Shown here piece by piece: positions 22,542 to 35,394 of a stretch of DNA of 64,000 nucleotides (the first letter of the stretch is position 1; every line of letters starts with the position of its first letter). The position numbers and the translations under genes are program-made. Location of the stretch: NCBI GenBank assembly GCA_964036155.1, contig OZ038423.1:73113249-73177248 (forward strand), read 5' to 3'. The DNA is from Diploscapter coronatus (Eukaryota > Nematoda > Chromadorea > Rhabditida > Rhabditidae). The notes beneath the pieces are model-generated. The model saw only the letters and a list, made by a program, of their open reading frames with translations, searched no databases and had not been told where the DNA came from.

Positions 22542-25500
22542 TTGCAGCTTATCAACCAAACTATTATCAGGTAGGATAGTTATTTTAGGAATTTTGATGA
22601 TCAATACAGTCTGAAAAATAAGACGATGAAAATCTACAGCGCGTTCTTTTGAAAATGACGTTACAGTTTTCAATAGATGAGAAATATTCTCTTTTCTTCG
22701 TGCCAGAGGTGTGCGGAATTCCGCTTCTGAATCGTGGAAAAATTTAATTCCGATTTCGACTTCAATTCCAGAGCTACGAAAAGTTTCAACACCAACTCAG
22801 GTTCCAAATTTTGAGAAATTCAAATTTCGAACACCGCTGCTTCATTTATTGAAAATCGCGTGATCATACTCTGAAAAAGGAGACGTAGCGTACCGCCGTG
22901 CAGCAATATTCGAGATTCTAATCGACAATAGCTGAAGAATAATTTTTAGTATCAAAATCCATATTATAACTATCAGCAGTATTATTCGCCGTATTATAAC
23001 CCCTTCGCAGCCAACGAGTCCACAACACAATCGCCCAAAGCTAAAACACCGGTATGTTTATTCTTTTTAAGCGTTGGATTTTAGTTAATGGTGATAAGTG
23101 CTTTCAATTTGAGTTTTGGAATTTTTGTTTCCTAATTTTAGGTCCCAATAAGCCATTATGTTCCGCCAATACAGGTGGAGGGTACATTAGCGCCTGAGTA
23201 CAGGAATGAGGTGTCGCAGGTCTGATTTGCTTGGAGCTCTTTATGCTGAAAGGCTTGAAATTAACTTTTTTTACCTGGGTTATGGGTGGACATAATTTTC
23301 GCGACTTATGTCTATGAAACAATTCCGAATTCAGAAAGATTCAAAGAAAAACGAATTCATTGATAGGCTGTTAATTTAAAGCATGGTCACGATTTTCAGT
23401 TGCTCGACCCAAACCCGATCGTCACCAGGAGTACAAATTCTCAAAGGTCTTCAAATACAAATGAATTAAAAGTAAAATATTCGCATGTTGTGCAGATTTT
23501 ACCGGAACAAACCTCATATGCAGATCTATCGATCTGCCCCGCCGCCACCGGACTCTTTTCTACCGCGCATCTCAGACCTAATTGATGCAGAGGCCGAACG
23601 GATAGATCCAAAATCTATCAGTTCGGTAAATTCACCCGCACAAGGAGTAGGTATTTTTGTATTAGCTTGGAAATTCTTATTTCATACACGAATAAACGAA
23701 TCCGATGACCAGAAGGACAATAGTATGAGTTGCTAGTGCTAAAATAGTTTTCGTTTCGTTGACAGCATGAAACGCTGCTGAATGAATGAATGATGGTCTT
23801 GGAATAAATCGGGAAGAATAAAGGGTCTTTAAAGTGGCATGTTCAGAGCAAAACGATTTACATCCCCGAAGAACGGGTAGTCGATGGACATCATCAGGGC
23901 CATCTCGAAAATGCGGCTCTCACGCAGCCAACTGTCAGACAGGCCACACTAGTCAAGGTTTGAATGAGAAGATGTGGGAGCTTTGACAAATCGACAAAAT
24001 TCAGCCGAAACGAAGAAGAATCTCGAAAATTCGGTCTGGATCGTTGAAAAATAAGAATAGAGTGAGTTGCATTAAGATTGAATTCAAACTCCGAACGATC
24101 TTAATTTTCAGTCTAGAGATCGAGAAAACTCTGGATCCGGTAGTTCTGAAGGAACGGCGAGCGCTTTCCGACCACAATTTCAGCCTCAGCCTCAACAACA
24201 AGTCCAACAGCAGCAGAGCTTCATCGGACAACAGCAACAACAGTTCCAACCTCAAGCCCCAGTGAACCATCAAGTCTCACAATCGTCGTTCGTGCAAAGA
24301 CAGCCATTCTTCCCGCAGGTGAAATTCGTCATCATCATTTTTTTTTATAATCAACAATGTCTGTTTTAGCAGCAGCAGCAATCGTTGCAACCTCAAGGTG
24401 CATTTTGGCCATCATCTCCAAGAGTCGTGCAACAAATCCAGCAGAACACATTCCAGCAGCAAAACTTTGTTCCACAACAAGGTAGCTGGTTTCTTTCTAA
24501 GATTCACCTGAAAAATAAGATCTTCAATGTGATCTTGGGTGTTATGCAATTATGAATTCACAGTCAGGGATATTGGCAGTGCAAAAAATCGTTCACTGCA
24601 CTGCACCACATTACAATGTCAGTATCCCTGTTCATTCACAATATTCGCAATACGGTTTCAGTGCCAATTCAACAGCAGCAGCAGATTCAACTACAGCAGC
24701 AGATTCAGCAACAGCAGCAGATTCAACAACAGCAGCAGATTCAACAACAGCAATTCGTTCAGTTTAATGCAAACCAAAACCAGCAACTGCAAGCTCAATT
24801 CAACCGTCCCGCACCCCCACCTCAAACTCCAGCACTGCCACCTACTCAACCAGCCAACCGAGTCACTTCAGTCAATGCTCCTCGACCCCAATCACCAACA
24901 GCCGTCAATCGGCCTGCTCCAACTTCGAAACCACCCAAGACATCGAGTCCTTCGTCGTCCAACCCCTCCAGACAATCACCGCTCGCTTCGCAGGCATCCA
25001 GTGGAAAGGGCAAGAAGGTTAGTCTGTTCAACAGTTTTTATCGTAATAAAATTTCATACTTCTTCATCACAGCTGTTTAAATTTTCTATTTGGCCGGCTT
25101 TTACAAGAAGCCATTTGACCATCGAAATTTTTCAATTCCGAATCCGAACTTTCTGAATTGCTTTGCTCCTAAATATACCTTTCCCTGACTCGTCAATTTT
25201 CAAATTTCTTTCATTTACAGCTAGCAAATGAAGTTTTCCTGGGCTGCTGCAAATCGCGTAAGGTAGCAAAGGCTTGTGAGCGAATTTGCAACTTCGATGT
25301 TCTCAACAAGAAAACCGTAAGTTATATTTTTCTGAAAACTAGGGAAATTGGTCTCGTTTAGTTGACTGGAATGTTCCTGGGCACAGATGCCTGTCCTCAA
25401 TCGAGTGGACTGGACTTGATGCAGTGCGCTGCTGATAACAACGATCATAAAGTAAGAAAGATCAACAATTTGCCGCCAAACATTTATTTTCAGGAGTGTT

Positions 25501-25822
25501 GCCGAGAACGAGATGTTCATAAGACCTCTGCGGGTGAGAAATGTCTTGGATTCTGTGATATGAGACCGGGAGTCACTTTCCAGGTATTTATCTTTTAAAA
25601 CAAACTCGAGTGTTTTGATAGAAAGTGAAAGAATGCAGCGAAATGAAAATTTATGCCCAAGTAATTTTACTAAAAGGAGCAAGATAAAAAAGCCCAATAT
25701 TTTTTCAGGCGGACGTTTCGTTCCTTCCCTGCTGGTCAGTGCTGAATTCGATCAAGCAGTGCTTCAAGGAGAACCTCGAGAAGAAAGTCATCGTCGCTGC
25801 GATCGCCAGACATCATCATTGA
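22303..25822 (+). CDS. glutamine-rich extracellular-type protein with C-terminal DB domain (5' end missing)
   Basis: Exons: 22303-22374, 22497-22570, 22950-23051, 23142-23219, 23400-23446, 23496-23646 (or to 23625), 23847-23957, 24005-24061, 24112-24318, 24370-24481, 24662-25017 (or from 24623), 25221-25316, 25362-25451, 25494-25583, 25709-25822; about 585 residues. It opens in Tyr/Asn-rich sequence after AIAATTSAQAQ, like the end of a signal peptide. Long Gln tracts, a basic PKRRRIS stretch and a Pro/Ser-rich linker follow. The last four exons form the nematode DB module: GCCKSRKVAKACERICNFD, CP...CAADNNDHKECC, CLGFCDMRPG, PCWSVLNSIKQCF. DB proteins are secreted and nematode-specific, of unknown biochemical role. 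The initiator Met is not found: ATGA at 22271 would need a 28-bp intron, shorter than any other here (minimum about 37). Poly(A) signal AATAAA lies at 26261. Confidence 0.8.
22704..22839. mobile_element. hAT-type miniature element (136 bp)
   Basis: In the intron between exons ending 22570 and starting 22950. Left end CAGAGGTGTGCGGAATT against inverted right end CAGCGGTGTTCGAAATT (14/17). Flanking 8-mers CTTCGTGC and CTTCATTT match 5/8, so the duplication has decayed. The interior repeats ATTCCGATTTCGACTTC-like sequence. Confidence 0.6.
24665..24752 (+). repeat. 15-bp tandem repeat coding for Q-I-Q-Q-Q
   Basis: About five copies of a CAGATTCAACAACAG-like unit inside an exon of the DB gene. 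They read as IQQQQ/QIQQQ in the chosen frame and as Ser/Asn/Thr-rich sequence in another frame. Such tracts vary in length between individuals. Confidence 0.75.
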
Positions 25823-27494
25823 AGTTGATGATGTTGGTGAAAAGTTAAGAAACATCTAGCGGGAAAGTTTAATAACTATCGTTTATCTACTGTACAAAGC
25901 CTCAGAGTTAACTTATATTTTTCTCGAAAATTTAGAAAGATAGGAGATTTTCACTTCTATGCTATGTCTATTTTTGATTGATAATTATTGCATTTGAATT
26001 TTCTAACAAATGTGATCAAATCTAGTCCATTCACTTATTATCCTCGAAATTGTAAGCCAGCGTCTTTTTGTGTGTAAATTTATGAGATTTATAAATTGTG
26101 TTTTTCAATAGGGTAATAGTTAGAGTTGTTGTAAATTTAGGCGTTGTATTGTTAGTGAGAATAATCGAGTTTCGCGGTTTGAAATGCCTTATTGATTGTT
26201 GATTTGTGTATGCGTTTTACCTATAAATGAAAGGCTCAAATTATCTTCATAAAAATCGTAAATAAAATAAGTAGAAATAATAAATTAATTAAAAATACGA
26301 CATAGAGCTTCGTGCTTAACATGTGATCCGATATCTATCTAGAGAGCGTAAGACATTTTCGAAATGCATGCTTATAATTACAGAGCGCAAGCCCCGCCCA
26401 CTCCGTGCAGACAAAGTCAAGGGAGACAACTTCGCTAAAACTTTCAAATATTTCTAGAAATTTTGTAAAGTGATTTTTGTCTGATTTTTCTTTTCCCACT
26501 ATTAGATATAAGCCCTAGGCTCTCAGAAAGGTGTTTTCGAATCATCATCTTCAGAAATTCATATTTTTGGCTACACTGATCCGTTTTTATGCGATTTTTG
26601 CTATAGGCTTTATTAACCGATCAGATTAATAGAAAAATACCCCCATGACTTTGTCTTTACAACGGGAATTTCAACTGCGTTCTCTAATTATATGGAGCGA
26701 ATTTTTAAATTTCCACTTTCTTGATTATATCTGTTCGGAGGCGTTTTTGAGGAAAATATTCAACTACATTTTTAATATATTCGAGCAGAGATAAACTACA
26801 ACGAATGATCTGTCCATTTACAATATAAATATTAGCGGGCATAGATACTTGACGTAGTGCTAATTTCGACTATTTTTTGAAGTCAAAATTGAAAATGGAT
26901 TTTATTTTTCAAATTTCTCAAGGTTCCAAAAGCATGGATAATCAATGATATCGAATGAAGATCGCAAGAGCCAGGGATGTTTTTTTTCAAGAGTTTCACA
27001 AATTTCGTTCGTTTTTGGGGGAATTTGAAAGACGACTACCTTTGACTTACCCGCATGTACTAACAAAGTTTGAACAAAAATGCACGAAGGAATGAATTTA
27101 TTCAATGAAAATCGAAATGTACAAATGTGTGAATTTCAAAAATTTGAAAATGTAGTGATGCAAAATATTCCATTTTTGAGAAAACGCTTTTCCTATTGCC
27201 ATTCGCACCACAGCTTGACGGTATTTCGGAAAAGGTACTGGAAAAGATTGTATATGCCTGGAACCCGAAGATATTGCACAACGTTTCAATTGAAGATCAT
27301 CAGTTTGAGATAAGTATTGAAAAAAGTAAAAAAGTGCAGTTGATAAATAAGTAAATTTGTCTGATAAGTGTAGTATTTCTACAGTACCTGTATGATCGAC
27401 TACGTTATCTAAATAAAGCACAGCTATTGATAAATTAGATGCAGTGAAGGAATAAAGATATTTTCACAGTGAGTATCTGAGTTAAAAATACAAA
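25823..27494. other. spacer between convergent DB-domain and GPCR genes
   Basis: AT-rich 3' regions of two convergent genes, with AATAAA at 26261-26266 for the plus-strand gene. It contains the inverted-repeat element at 26374-26693. No further coding exons seen. Confidence 0.55.
26374..26693. mobile_element. miniature inverted-repeat element (about 320 bp)
   Basis: The left outer end ATAATTACAGAGCGCA matches the inverted right end ATAATTAGAGAACGCA. A second inner block, AGACAAAGTCA-GG, is also inverted at the other side (AGACAAAGTCATGGG). TA occurs at both outer borders. There is no coding capacity. Exact borders may be off by a few bases. Confidence 0.6.
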
Positions 27495-30400
27495 TTATCG
27501 TAGTCTCTGCATTCGAACTGGACTCGGAGCGCGGGAGTCTTCCGGGATGTCGGAGATTATTGTCCGGTTTCGGGACCGAGAGATAATATCGCACAAAATT
27601 CCTCGCCTAAAATAGTGGAATTATCCCGCTTGGTTCAACTCCACTGAAATGCATTTGAAAAAACGAGAGAAGAACTCTGACATTAAGAGAGGAGAGCCTT
27701 ACGAAAACTCTTAAATTAGATATTATTGAGTTCGTTCTTCTAGTTTGCACCGAAAATTATACCTACCTGCATCCCAAAATTTCGATAGCAGCTTCCCGGA
27801 AGCGTCTCGATAAAAGCGCATACAGAATAGGATTTATCGCCGATGAAATGAATAACGAAATGTATGAAAGGGGCTGGACCAGACTCCATAAGCTGCTAGG
27901 GCAGTGAGGAGTGTCGGACCAGGTCTAAAAGTCTCGAAATTTCATAGGCTCCGCGCGAAGACCTACCGTTGACATGACCCTTGCGTGATTAGGGAATGAT
28001 AGAATAGCAAATGCTAGAACGACGGTAAACAATAGTCTTACAACCTAGATTTTAGTCCATTAATTTTCGTTCTTGATGATTCCTCTTTACCTTCCTCCTT
28101 CCCTCAACTTCCTTTTGTCGTCTGCGCTTCTGTTGTTTTCTATCAGTAGACCCATTCGGGACTTGCAACAAACTTTCTCGTTTAAATGCGACCATTCTGC
28201 CATTCACCATGTGCCACGAAGTACCATTTCCACTTTGGGATTCTGAAATTTCAATCTTTTCGTCGATTTTTCCATGTTTAGTTTGTTTCCTTCTTCTTCT
28301 TGTTGACGTATTATTTATTGGATATCGGCTTAGCCTTGCTTTCATGTCTATGGTTCATGTGTGAATGCAAGAGTGACTGCACAATTAATCTCGTCCTGCT
28401 CAACCACAAACGCGATGTTAAGTCGACTAAGCGATGATTTGATTCGACTAACCGCTACTCCTTCGTGTGCTGTTCGACAAACTTCCCGTTCTGCAGAGCA
28501 GCAATCCGATTCTGCAGTAGATATATGCCAACGTGCACAAAGGGAAAACGTACCACACAAAGAAAGATATCGTAATCCAAGTTGGAAGCCTAAACAAAAT
28601 TGAATCAAAGTTTAGTGTCCATTTAATGATTTTTTATAATGCTCGTATATTTTTCCTCCTTTATCAGCACTATTATTCTGTCAAAATGTGAACTTTCCCA
28701 AGAGTTTTATTATAATCGTCAAAGAATATTCAAAACCCGGCTTCGAAGAAAATATTACCTCTCCCTCATACAGACATGGAGTGATTTGTCTGGATTAATC
28801 GTGAAATGCTTGGCTGTGTAGAAGTGCGGCATGTTCATCAACAGACTCACAAGCCAAATCGCGATCGTCACGAGCACTCGGAGACGATGAGTCAGAACCT
28901 TCAAGGCTGTAAGAGGGTGCAAAACCGCTGAAAATAATATACAGTTTCTCTATATTAGTTCGATTTTGAATTTTTCAATATATTTGTTCCACTTTTTCTA
29001 TGGTCATTTTATATCTCTCCCACCACAGAATGATAATCAAATCATAAAAATACGAACATACCCAGATATTTTTCGAGTGAAACAGCGACCAAGATGGCGA
29101 CGGACGCACACGGCACTAGGTGGAGGACCAGCAAATACATCTGACAAAGAGTTTCGCCTGAAAAATGTGATTGACCATAAAATTGGATCTGAATAATATG
29201 CACTATTGTTTTCAGCATGGCAATCATATTGAATCACACAAAATATAGTAAACCTTCAAGTCGAGTTCAAGACTTATTTTCAAAATAAGTCGCTTACCCA
29301 ATGGCCACGAAGCGTGATTGAATCCAACGATATGAATCATATTCTGAAGAATGCAGAAAATCGCCACGAGAAAATCAGCAGCAGCTAAATTTGCCAGGAA
29401 GAAATTCGTCGCTGTGCGCATCTGAGGATGAGTGCAGATTACGAGCATCGTGAAGATGTTGCCTAAAATTTTATGAAAAAAACGTTTCGGAAATAAAAAA
29501 TACTCGTTCAGGACTACAAATCTCAAATGAATATTACATTTTATTGAAGGTTTTTTTTCCAAATAAACTGCAACCTTTGCATTGTGCTAATTTGATCGGC
29601 GACCATTTTCAATTATGCAGTTAGGGACCACAAACTCCGCCCCGCTTATATTTATCGCGTTGTCTCAAAAAGTGGTCATTTGAAACCACAAAAATATGAA
29701 GGAAGCAAGCATGCTTCAAAGTGAATGGGCATAAAAAGGCATGTGTGCTAACAGGTGCGCTTTTATTTTGCATTTAATCTTTTGCCGCACTATTTCGCAG
29801 TTTAACCTTCGTATGCTTCTTTTCCCGCTCAAACTATCTCTCATTCTGGAGTCTTTGTTTAATTCGACGGGAAAAGCATGGTCAATAGGAGATTTTCCCG
29901 ATTGATTGACAGATAGATCAAAGAAGCCTTAGGTGTTTTCAACTTGTAATTCTTGTCCTCCAAGATTACCAATAATCGAAAAGAATGAATGAAAGCCACC
30001 AACCACTCCGATCATCAGCAAATTTCTCATGCCTCAATCTCCCTTCACTAATTTTCTTTCTTTTTGCACAGCATGGTCTAATTCGATGGACCATCCATGA
30101 AACTGCTGTACCAAAAATCAATGCGAAATTCGCATGCTCGCTCGTGCTCACGACAATTTTGTGAACTAAAAACGTGTTCATTTTAATTGCCGACTTTGGT
30201 GGAATTTTTTATTAGGAATATTTTTTAAAATTTTCTTCTTCACAGATGTTTTAGTTGCATCGTAATTGATCTGTTAGAGTTGAAAACTAGCCAAATATAG
30301 AAATTTTTCAAAACCATTTTCAGTCCCTAGATATAGCATTGCCAGTCATTATGTTCAATTATCACTCTATCGTTGCACCAAATAACTACTTTCTCATTAT

Positions 30401-30606
30401 CATAGTCAATATTTGTAAGCGAACATTATACTTGAAAATATGAACTTACCGAAGAAGCAAAGCAGGAAGACGAAGATGTAAATGGATATGAGAGGATATC
30501 TGACGTAGGGCTCATCCAGCAGCTCGGGATCATACATACAGGAATTCCCGTATTGCAGAGCGTACTCTTCGATTGTTGTGTTCGTGTTGTTTGACATTTT
30601 TGACAA
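27495..30606 (-). CDS. class A (rhodopsin-like) GPCR, neuropeptide-receptor type
   Basis: Minus-strand exons: 30450-30606, 29298-29462, 29062-29157, 28759-28927, 28453-28589, 28091-28347, 27967-28044, 27767-27924, 27495-27606; 442 residues. The N-terminus has N-glycosylation sequons (NNTNTT). TM1 carries GN. TM2 is NFFLANLAAADFLVAIFC with the conserved LAxxD. The TM3 start has the disulfide Cys (ETLCQMY) and the DRY position reads EKY. TM4 contains IAIWLVSLLMNMP, the second disulfide Cys is in HVCMRE, and TM5 is FFVWYVFPLCTLAYIYC. The third loop is long and very basic (about 85 residues). TM6 ends ILSFPNHARVM, without the usual CWxP. TM7 is SLFISSAINPILYALLSRRF. Start could also be the second Met (MSNN). 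Ligand class is inferred; no subtype is claimed. Confidence 0.93.
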
Positions 30607-33600
30607 AAATGATGGCTAGCCCAGATAACTGAAATATAGAATATAAAATTTTGAAAAAAGAAGACACTGTCGAAAATTAGAAATTGAAACGATACAAATG
30701 AAACAGGAATTTGTACATTTAAAATGGGCATTACGAGATCTCAAAATAGTAGACTCGCCGTCCCATGTTTATTGGCAATCAATACAAATAAAACAGGACA
30801 CATGAAAGGGGAAAAAGGGGCAAAGGTCGATAGTCGTAATCCTGAGCAGATTTTCTTTCAATTTTGACTTTTTTTTAAAAAATAATTTCTATCATAATTA
30901 AATTACAGTATATTGATTTCGTTTTAATTGTGTGCAAGCGGGGTGCACAAACTAATGGCGTTATTTGCGTCTGTTAATGAACATGATTGCAAGAACGAGA
31001 ATTGCGAAAAAATTACAAAATAAAAACGATTGAAAGATAATGAGAAAATAGGTAAATACTGATAAGCACCTGAAAAGCTCAGAAACTTGCATAGAATCGA
31101 TAAAAGTGCATCGGAATGGTAGATTATTGCATTCGTGTGAGAATGGAAATAGCGTATTTTGGGAGAGATGCAATTTTTCCAGCATGTCTTCAATGATTCG
31201 AGTGGGCGTTGAAGGAAGGAGCTAAATGAAGAAAGCGTTCCATTTTAGAGCCAAATTTACATAGGGAAAAATGAAATCGAATAAGTTTAGATTTCATGCG
31301 AAGAGCAAAAAACTCCACTATTGAGAGAAAGAAAAACATCTTAAAGAAATTTTTTTAGCTAACTGCATAAGAAATTCTGCAACAATGAAGAGGAAGTCGA
31401 AAAGGGAACATCCTCGTTTTGCAAAGCTCCACAATAGTCCAGATGAATGAATAAGGTTCCGATTACGATGTAAAAATAGCCTCTATTCAAATAAGATTTG
31501 TTTAGACCTAATTAATCTGCTCCTTTAAAAGTAAAATCTTAAAATTATGTCTTCACGTGTTCATCGGCCTCGCCTGGCGTCTCATTAGTGTCAATTTTCG
31601 ATTCATCTCTTCCTCTCCTTCTCTTTTGATTTCTCTCTTCCACCGTGGTTCCGAACTGCTTTGAGAACAGTTTTCCTGGGGTTTAATATGCGAGTAAGCG
31701 ATAATCTGATAAGCTCAGGTAACGCTATTAAAAAAAAATGAGGAAAACGAGATCGTAAAATTGCTGTCCTATCAATTTAGAGCCTTTGCCAAAACATACA
31801 CAAACTAAGAGATTCTACTAAAACCAAAGGTTGTCAATTGATGAACTAAATTTCGAGAGTCTGAAATTTTGTGCATATTTTGATGACTTTAGAAATTGTA
31901 AGCATATTCATCTGTCAAATGCAACCTTAGTGTAGTTGGCTGCTAAATTTAGCTGAAATTTGATTTAGCAAGACAAATTTTGAGCACGTCTAACAAAGTA
32001 ATTTGCAGGAAAAATTTCACGTTCAGGTTTGGCAGAAAAATCCTACTGGACTGAAGCAAAAGGAATTTTCGCATATGAATGCTTTCGCAGAAAAGTCGAA
32101 GAAAGCGTTTTTGAACGAATCAATTAACGAAATGAATAGTCCCGAAAAATGATCGGTGAATGAAAGATTCACGATGGGAAATCTGCAGAAAGTTGACTTC
32201 CTTCCTTATAACTAATCCCAAAAATCATCTAGTCCAAAGGTTTTAGGTAAATAGAATGGGAAATTAGAACCCATCGTTAAAAAGTCTTAAGCTCGACTAA
32301 TTTATGAACCTTGAATTTCACAATACGATGATTATTAACCTAGTCGCATGACTATCAAAACATGAAATTTCCATAACTTTTGAGACATTTTCCCTTCGCG
32401 CGGTAATTGGATCAAATTGTACGCATGAGGTAATAGTTCTATAGGAAGCCTGCACTTTCACAATAATAGTGAAACGTGATTTGTGCAATACGAAGTAGAG
32501 TTAGGCTACAATTCGCGTGAATGATGAAGCGTTCAAAAGTTCAGTATCAAACTGAGCAAAACTGCATATCAAACAAGTGTTATGAGATAAATTCGACTTC
32601 AGTGTTAAATTTTGAAAGTTAAAAGATGAACTTCATTTCCTAAAGTTTTCAATCGGAATCTAGCGCAATTGTGATCGGAACTAATTCAAGCTAAAAACTA
32701 AACTATTGTCTATTTCTATCTTTGTATTTGATCGGGAGAAAACTGATAGTTTGGATGATAATGGGCATAAGATTAGAGAAAAAATCTCATTGACGCTGCC
32801 CCCGCGAGGCTTTTGGCTGTGCTTCAGAGGTAGGAAACCAAATAAAATGAAAAATGAAACAAAGACGAGAGGAAAAAATAAGGAAAAATATTCCTGAAAA
32901 TCGAAACGACTCACCGTTGCTTATTTTTCCCTTTAATTTTTTGCCGAGGGAATATTTAGTATCTAGAGATGCAAAGACGCAGAATAAGAGAACAGATGAT
33001 CGGGAAAATGAACCAAAACAGACGAAATTCTGCAGAACGAATTTGAAGAAGAGTTCAGAGAAAATAATAGGAACGCATTCAGAAAGATCTAGTGATAATC
33101 AAAATTGAATGAATTTCGAAAAATGCAACATTTTAGAGATTTTTCCTAAACGTTTACAAGGGCCTAAACATGGTCACGAATTAGAAAGCAGAACGGATGC
33201 AAAATTTTCAAGCTCAATGAAACTCCAAGACAAAGGTAAAAATTTGCAGAATAAACTTTAGTCTTTCAGAATACTGATTAAAAATTCAATGGGTTAAATG
33301 AAAAACGAAATGCTAAAGCAAGAGGAAGTTTCAAATTCAAATTAAAAATTTAGGTTGTTGATATTTGGCAACAATATGAAGTTGGCTGATGACATCTATA
33401 CATAAAAGTCGGAAAAATCACGCGCAAAAATTTCGGAAGTAATAAATTCTAAATGAAAGTTTTTCGTGCAAAATTTCAGCTGTTCATTTAAAATTAATCA
33501 CGAGAAAACGGGATTTTTGGTTGTTCACCAACTTTTTGTCCCTCACGGGGGATTTTTCGAGCAAAAGTAATTTGTCTAATTGGTGTAAAAATTAGCATGG

Positions 33601-35194
33601 ATGGGTCATTTTAGCCGATTTCCTGCGTGAATCGTACGATGAATAATAAATTCAAATGGAAAATTCAGGAAGTCAAATTAATTTGAATTCGATGAAAGCA
33701 ATTATCTAAATGAGTTCTGGGGAAGAACTTCTAAACAAAATTAGAGTAAAAGTTTCCGATACATAAAATATGAAACTAAAAAATCCAACTGCAAACCTTA
33801 TGTTGATAAAGATAAATGCTGATAAACTTAATGAACACTAGAATTTTACGCTCCGTGAGATGATTTGAAAGGAGATGTATGTCTTTTTGCCGGCTTAAAA
33901 GTTCCGAAATGAAATTATGCAAAATAGAGGATGCATGAGGGACTTTGTTTGCTTCTCGGATTCTAAAACTTTGGCAACTTTTCCCTCAGACTCGCTCTTT
34001 GACGAGAGTCTGTTTCCCTGCCGTTCTCATTTTACACATATCACATTTACGAGTATCATCTAGCCATCCAGCTGCAGCGAATTTATGTAGGATGATGACT
34101 AATTGGTGAAAGACAAGCAGAAAATTTAAAGTATATTATTTTGCCATGTGAAAGTCTGGAAATTTGAATTCGAATTTTAATGAAAGGAATTCTAAAAAAA
34201 ATTGGAATCAAACGAAGAAAATAGGATTTTTAACCTAGCACTTTTGCAATGGAATTGCCTGATAGGAGACATTTTAGGGTAAGTCAGACAAATATCATAA
34301 CTTGTGACTTTTGTCATAGAGAAAAGCGCGAAAACTTATCAAAATCTCGATTATTATTTACTCATCTCGACAACTGAGCTCAGATAAAGAAAAGTTGCAA
34401 TTCACGCAATTCAATATCTAACTGACTCTTATTTACTTCTTTAACTTTATGACCTCAAGATACTACTGATATTAGATTCGTAGTTCCTGTATCTATAAAA
34501 ATCTGTTTTATTGTTACAGCCAACAATGGATTACTTTAACGAATAGTATGAGAATAAGAGTTATAGTTAAAAAGGAAAGAAAAAACTATGCAATGGAGCG
34601 TATTATCAGAACGGGAGATATCTTATTATTCCTTGATAATCCATCTTTTGTAAGTTTTTTCTTAAAAAATTATTACAAAAACTCCCCGAATGTGAATATT
34701 TTGCATCAAACTACGAAAAGCAATGACCAAAAAAGAGTAGAAAATGACCGAATGAGTGGCATTTTGACGATCAGCAGAATTTCTCTGGCTCTTCCCTTCT
34801 CACTTTCTCTTCGTCTCATTTCTTATCAGTGATAATTTCCGCGTCTATGAGATTTTTCGTCCTGCTTATCATAAACAGTCAAATTTGGCCTGATTCATTT
34901 ATTGGCACCGCTACTTATCGACACATTTGTAAGGTCGTGCAAAAACTGACTGATATTGCCGAAAAATCAGAAAACTGATAGAATCGCGAGGTTGCGAATA
35001 GTTAAAGGGTTTGCTTTTTTGATTTATCAAAATTCGCCATTCGTGAGCCTTCAAACCATAATTCCAAAGAATGCCTGAGTAAAGAATAATAAAAATGTGA
35101 TATTGCATGATTTCAGTTTGATCAAAAGTCATAGTCTGGCAAGGTTTTCGGGATGACAGTCAAACATATTTTTAAAAAATGGACTTGAACTATT

Positions 35195-35394
35195 GTCGAC
35201 TGTGAGTAAGTGAATATTGCATACTCTTTGCAACTCGCTTTTATACACGCCCCGCTTTTCTTTTCCCTCGTTATTTCTTTTCTCCTCGCTCTTGTTTTCT
35301 TTTCGCCTCTCCGGAAAAGTGTAGAGAAATAGGGGCGGGGCATGGGGAAGGCAAGTTGCAAAGAGTATGCAATATTCACTTACTCACAGTTGAC
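35195..35394. mobile_element. foldback/MITE element with 43-bp near-perfect inverted repeats (200 bp)
   Basis: The left arm 35195-35237 and right arm 35352-35394 are reverse complements with about two mismatches (core GTGAGTAAGTGAATATTGCA). The interior is pyrimidine-rich (CCCGCTTTTCTTTTCCC) and non-coding. TA lies just outside on the right and two bases outside on the left, so a Tc1/mariner-type origin is possible. Confidence 0.8.

Noticed and set aside
24539..25156. 205-codon frame across the Q-rich exon
   Set aside because: This is the shifted frame of the CAG/CAA repeats (Ser/Asn/Phe-rich). The Q-rich frame keeps phase with the preceding exon and the DB exons; this one does not.
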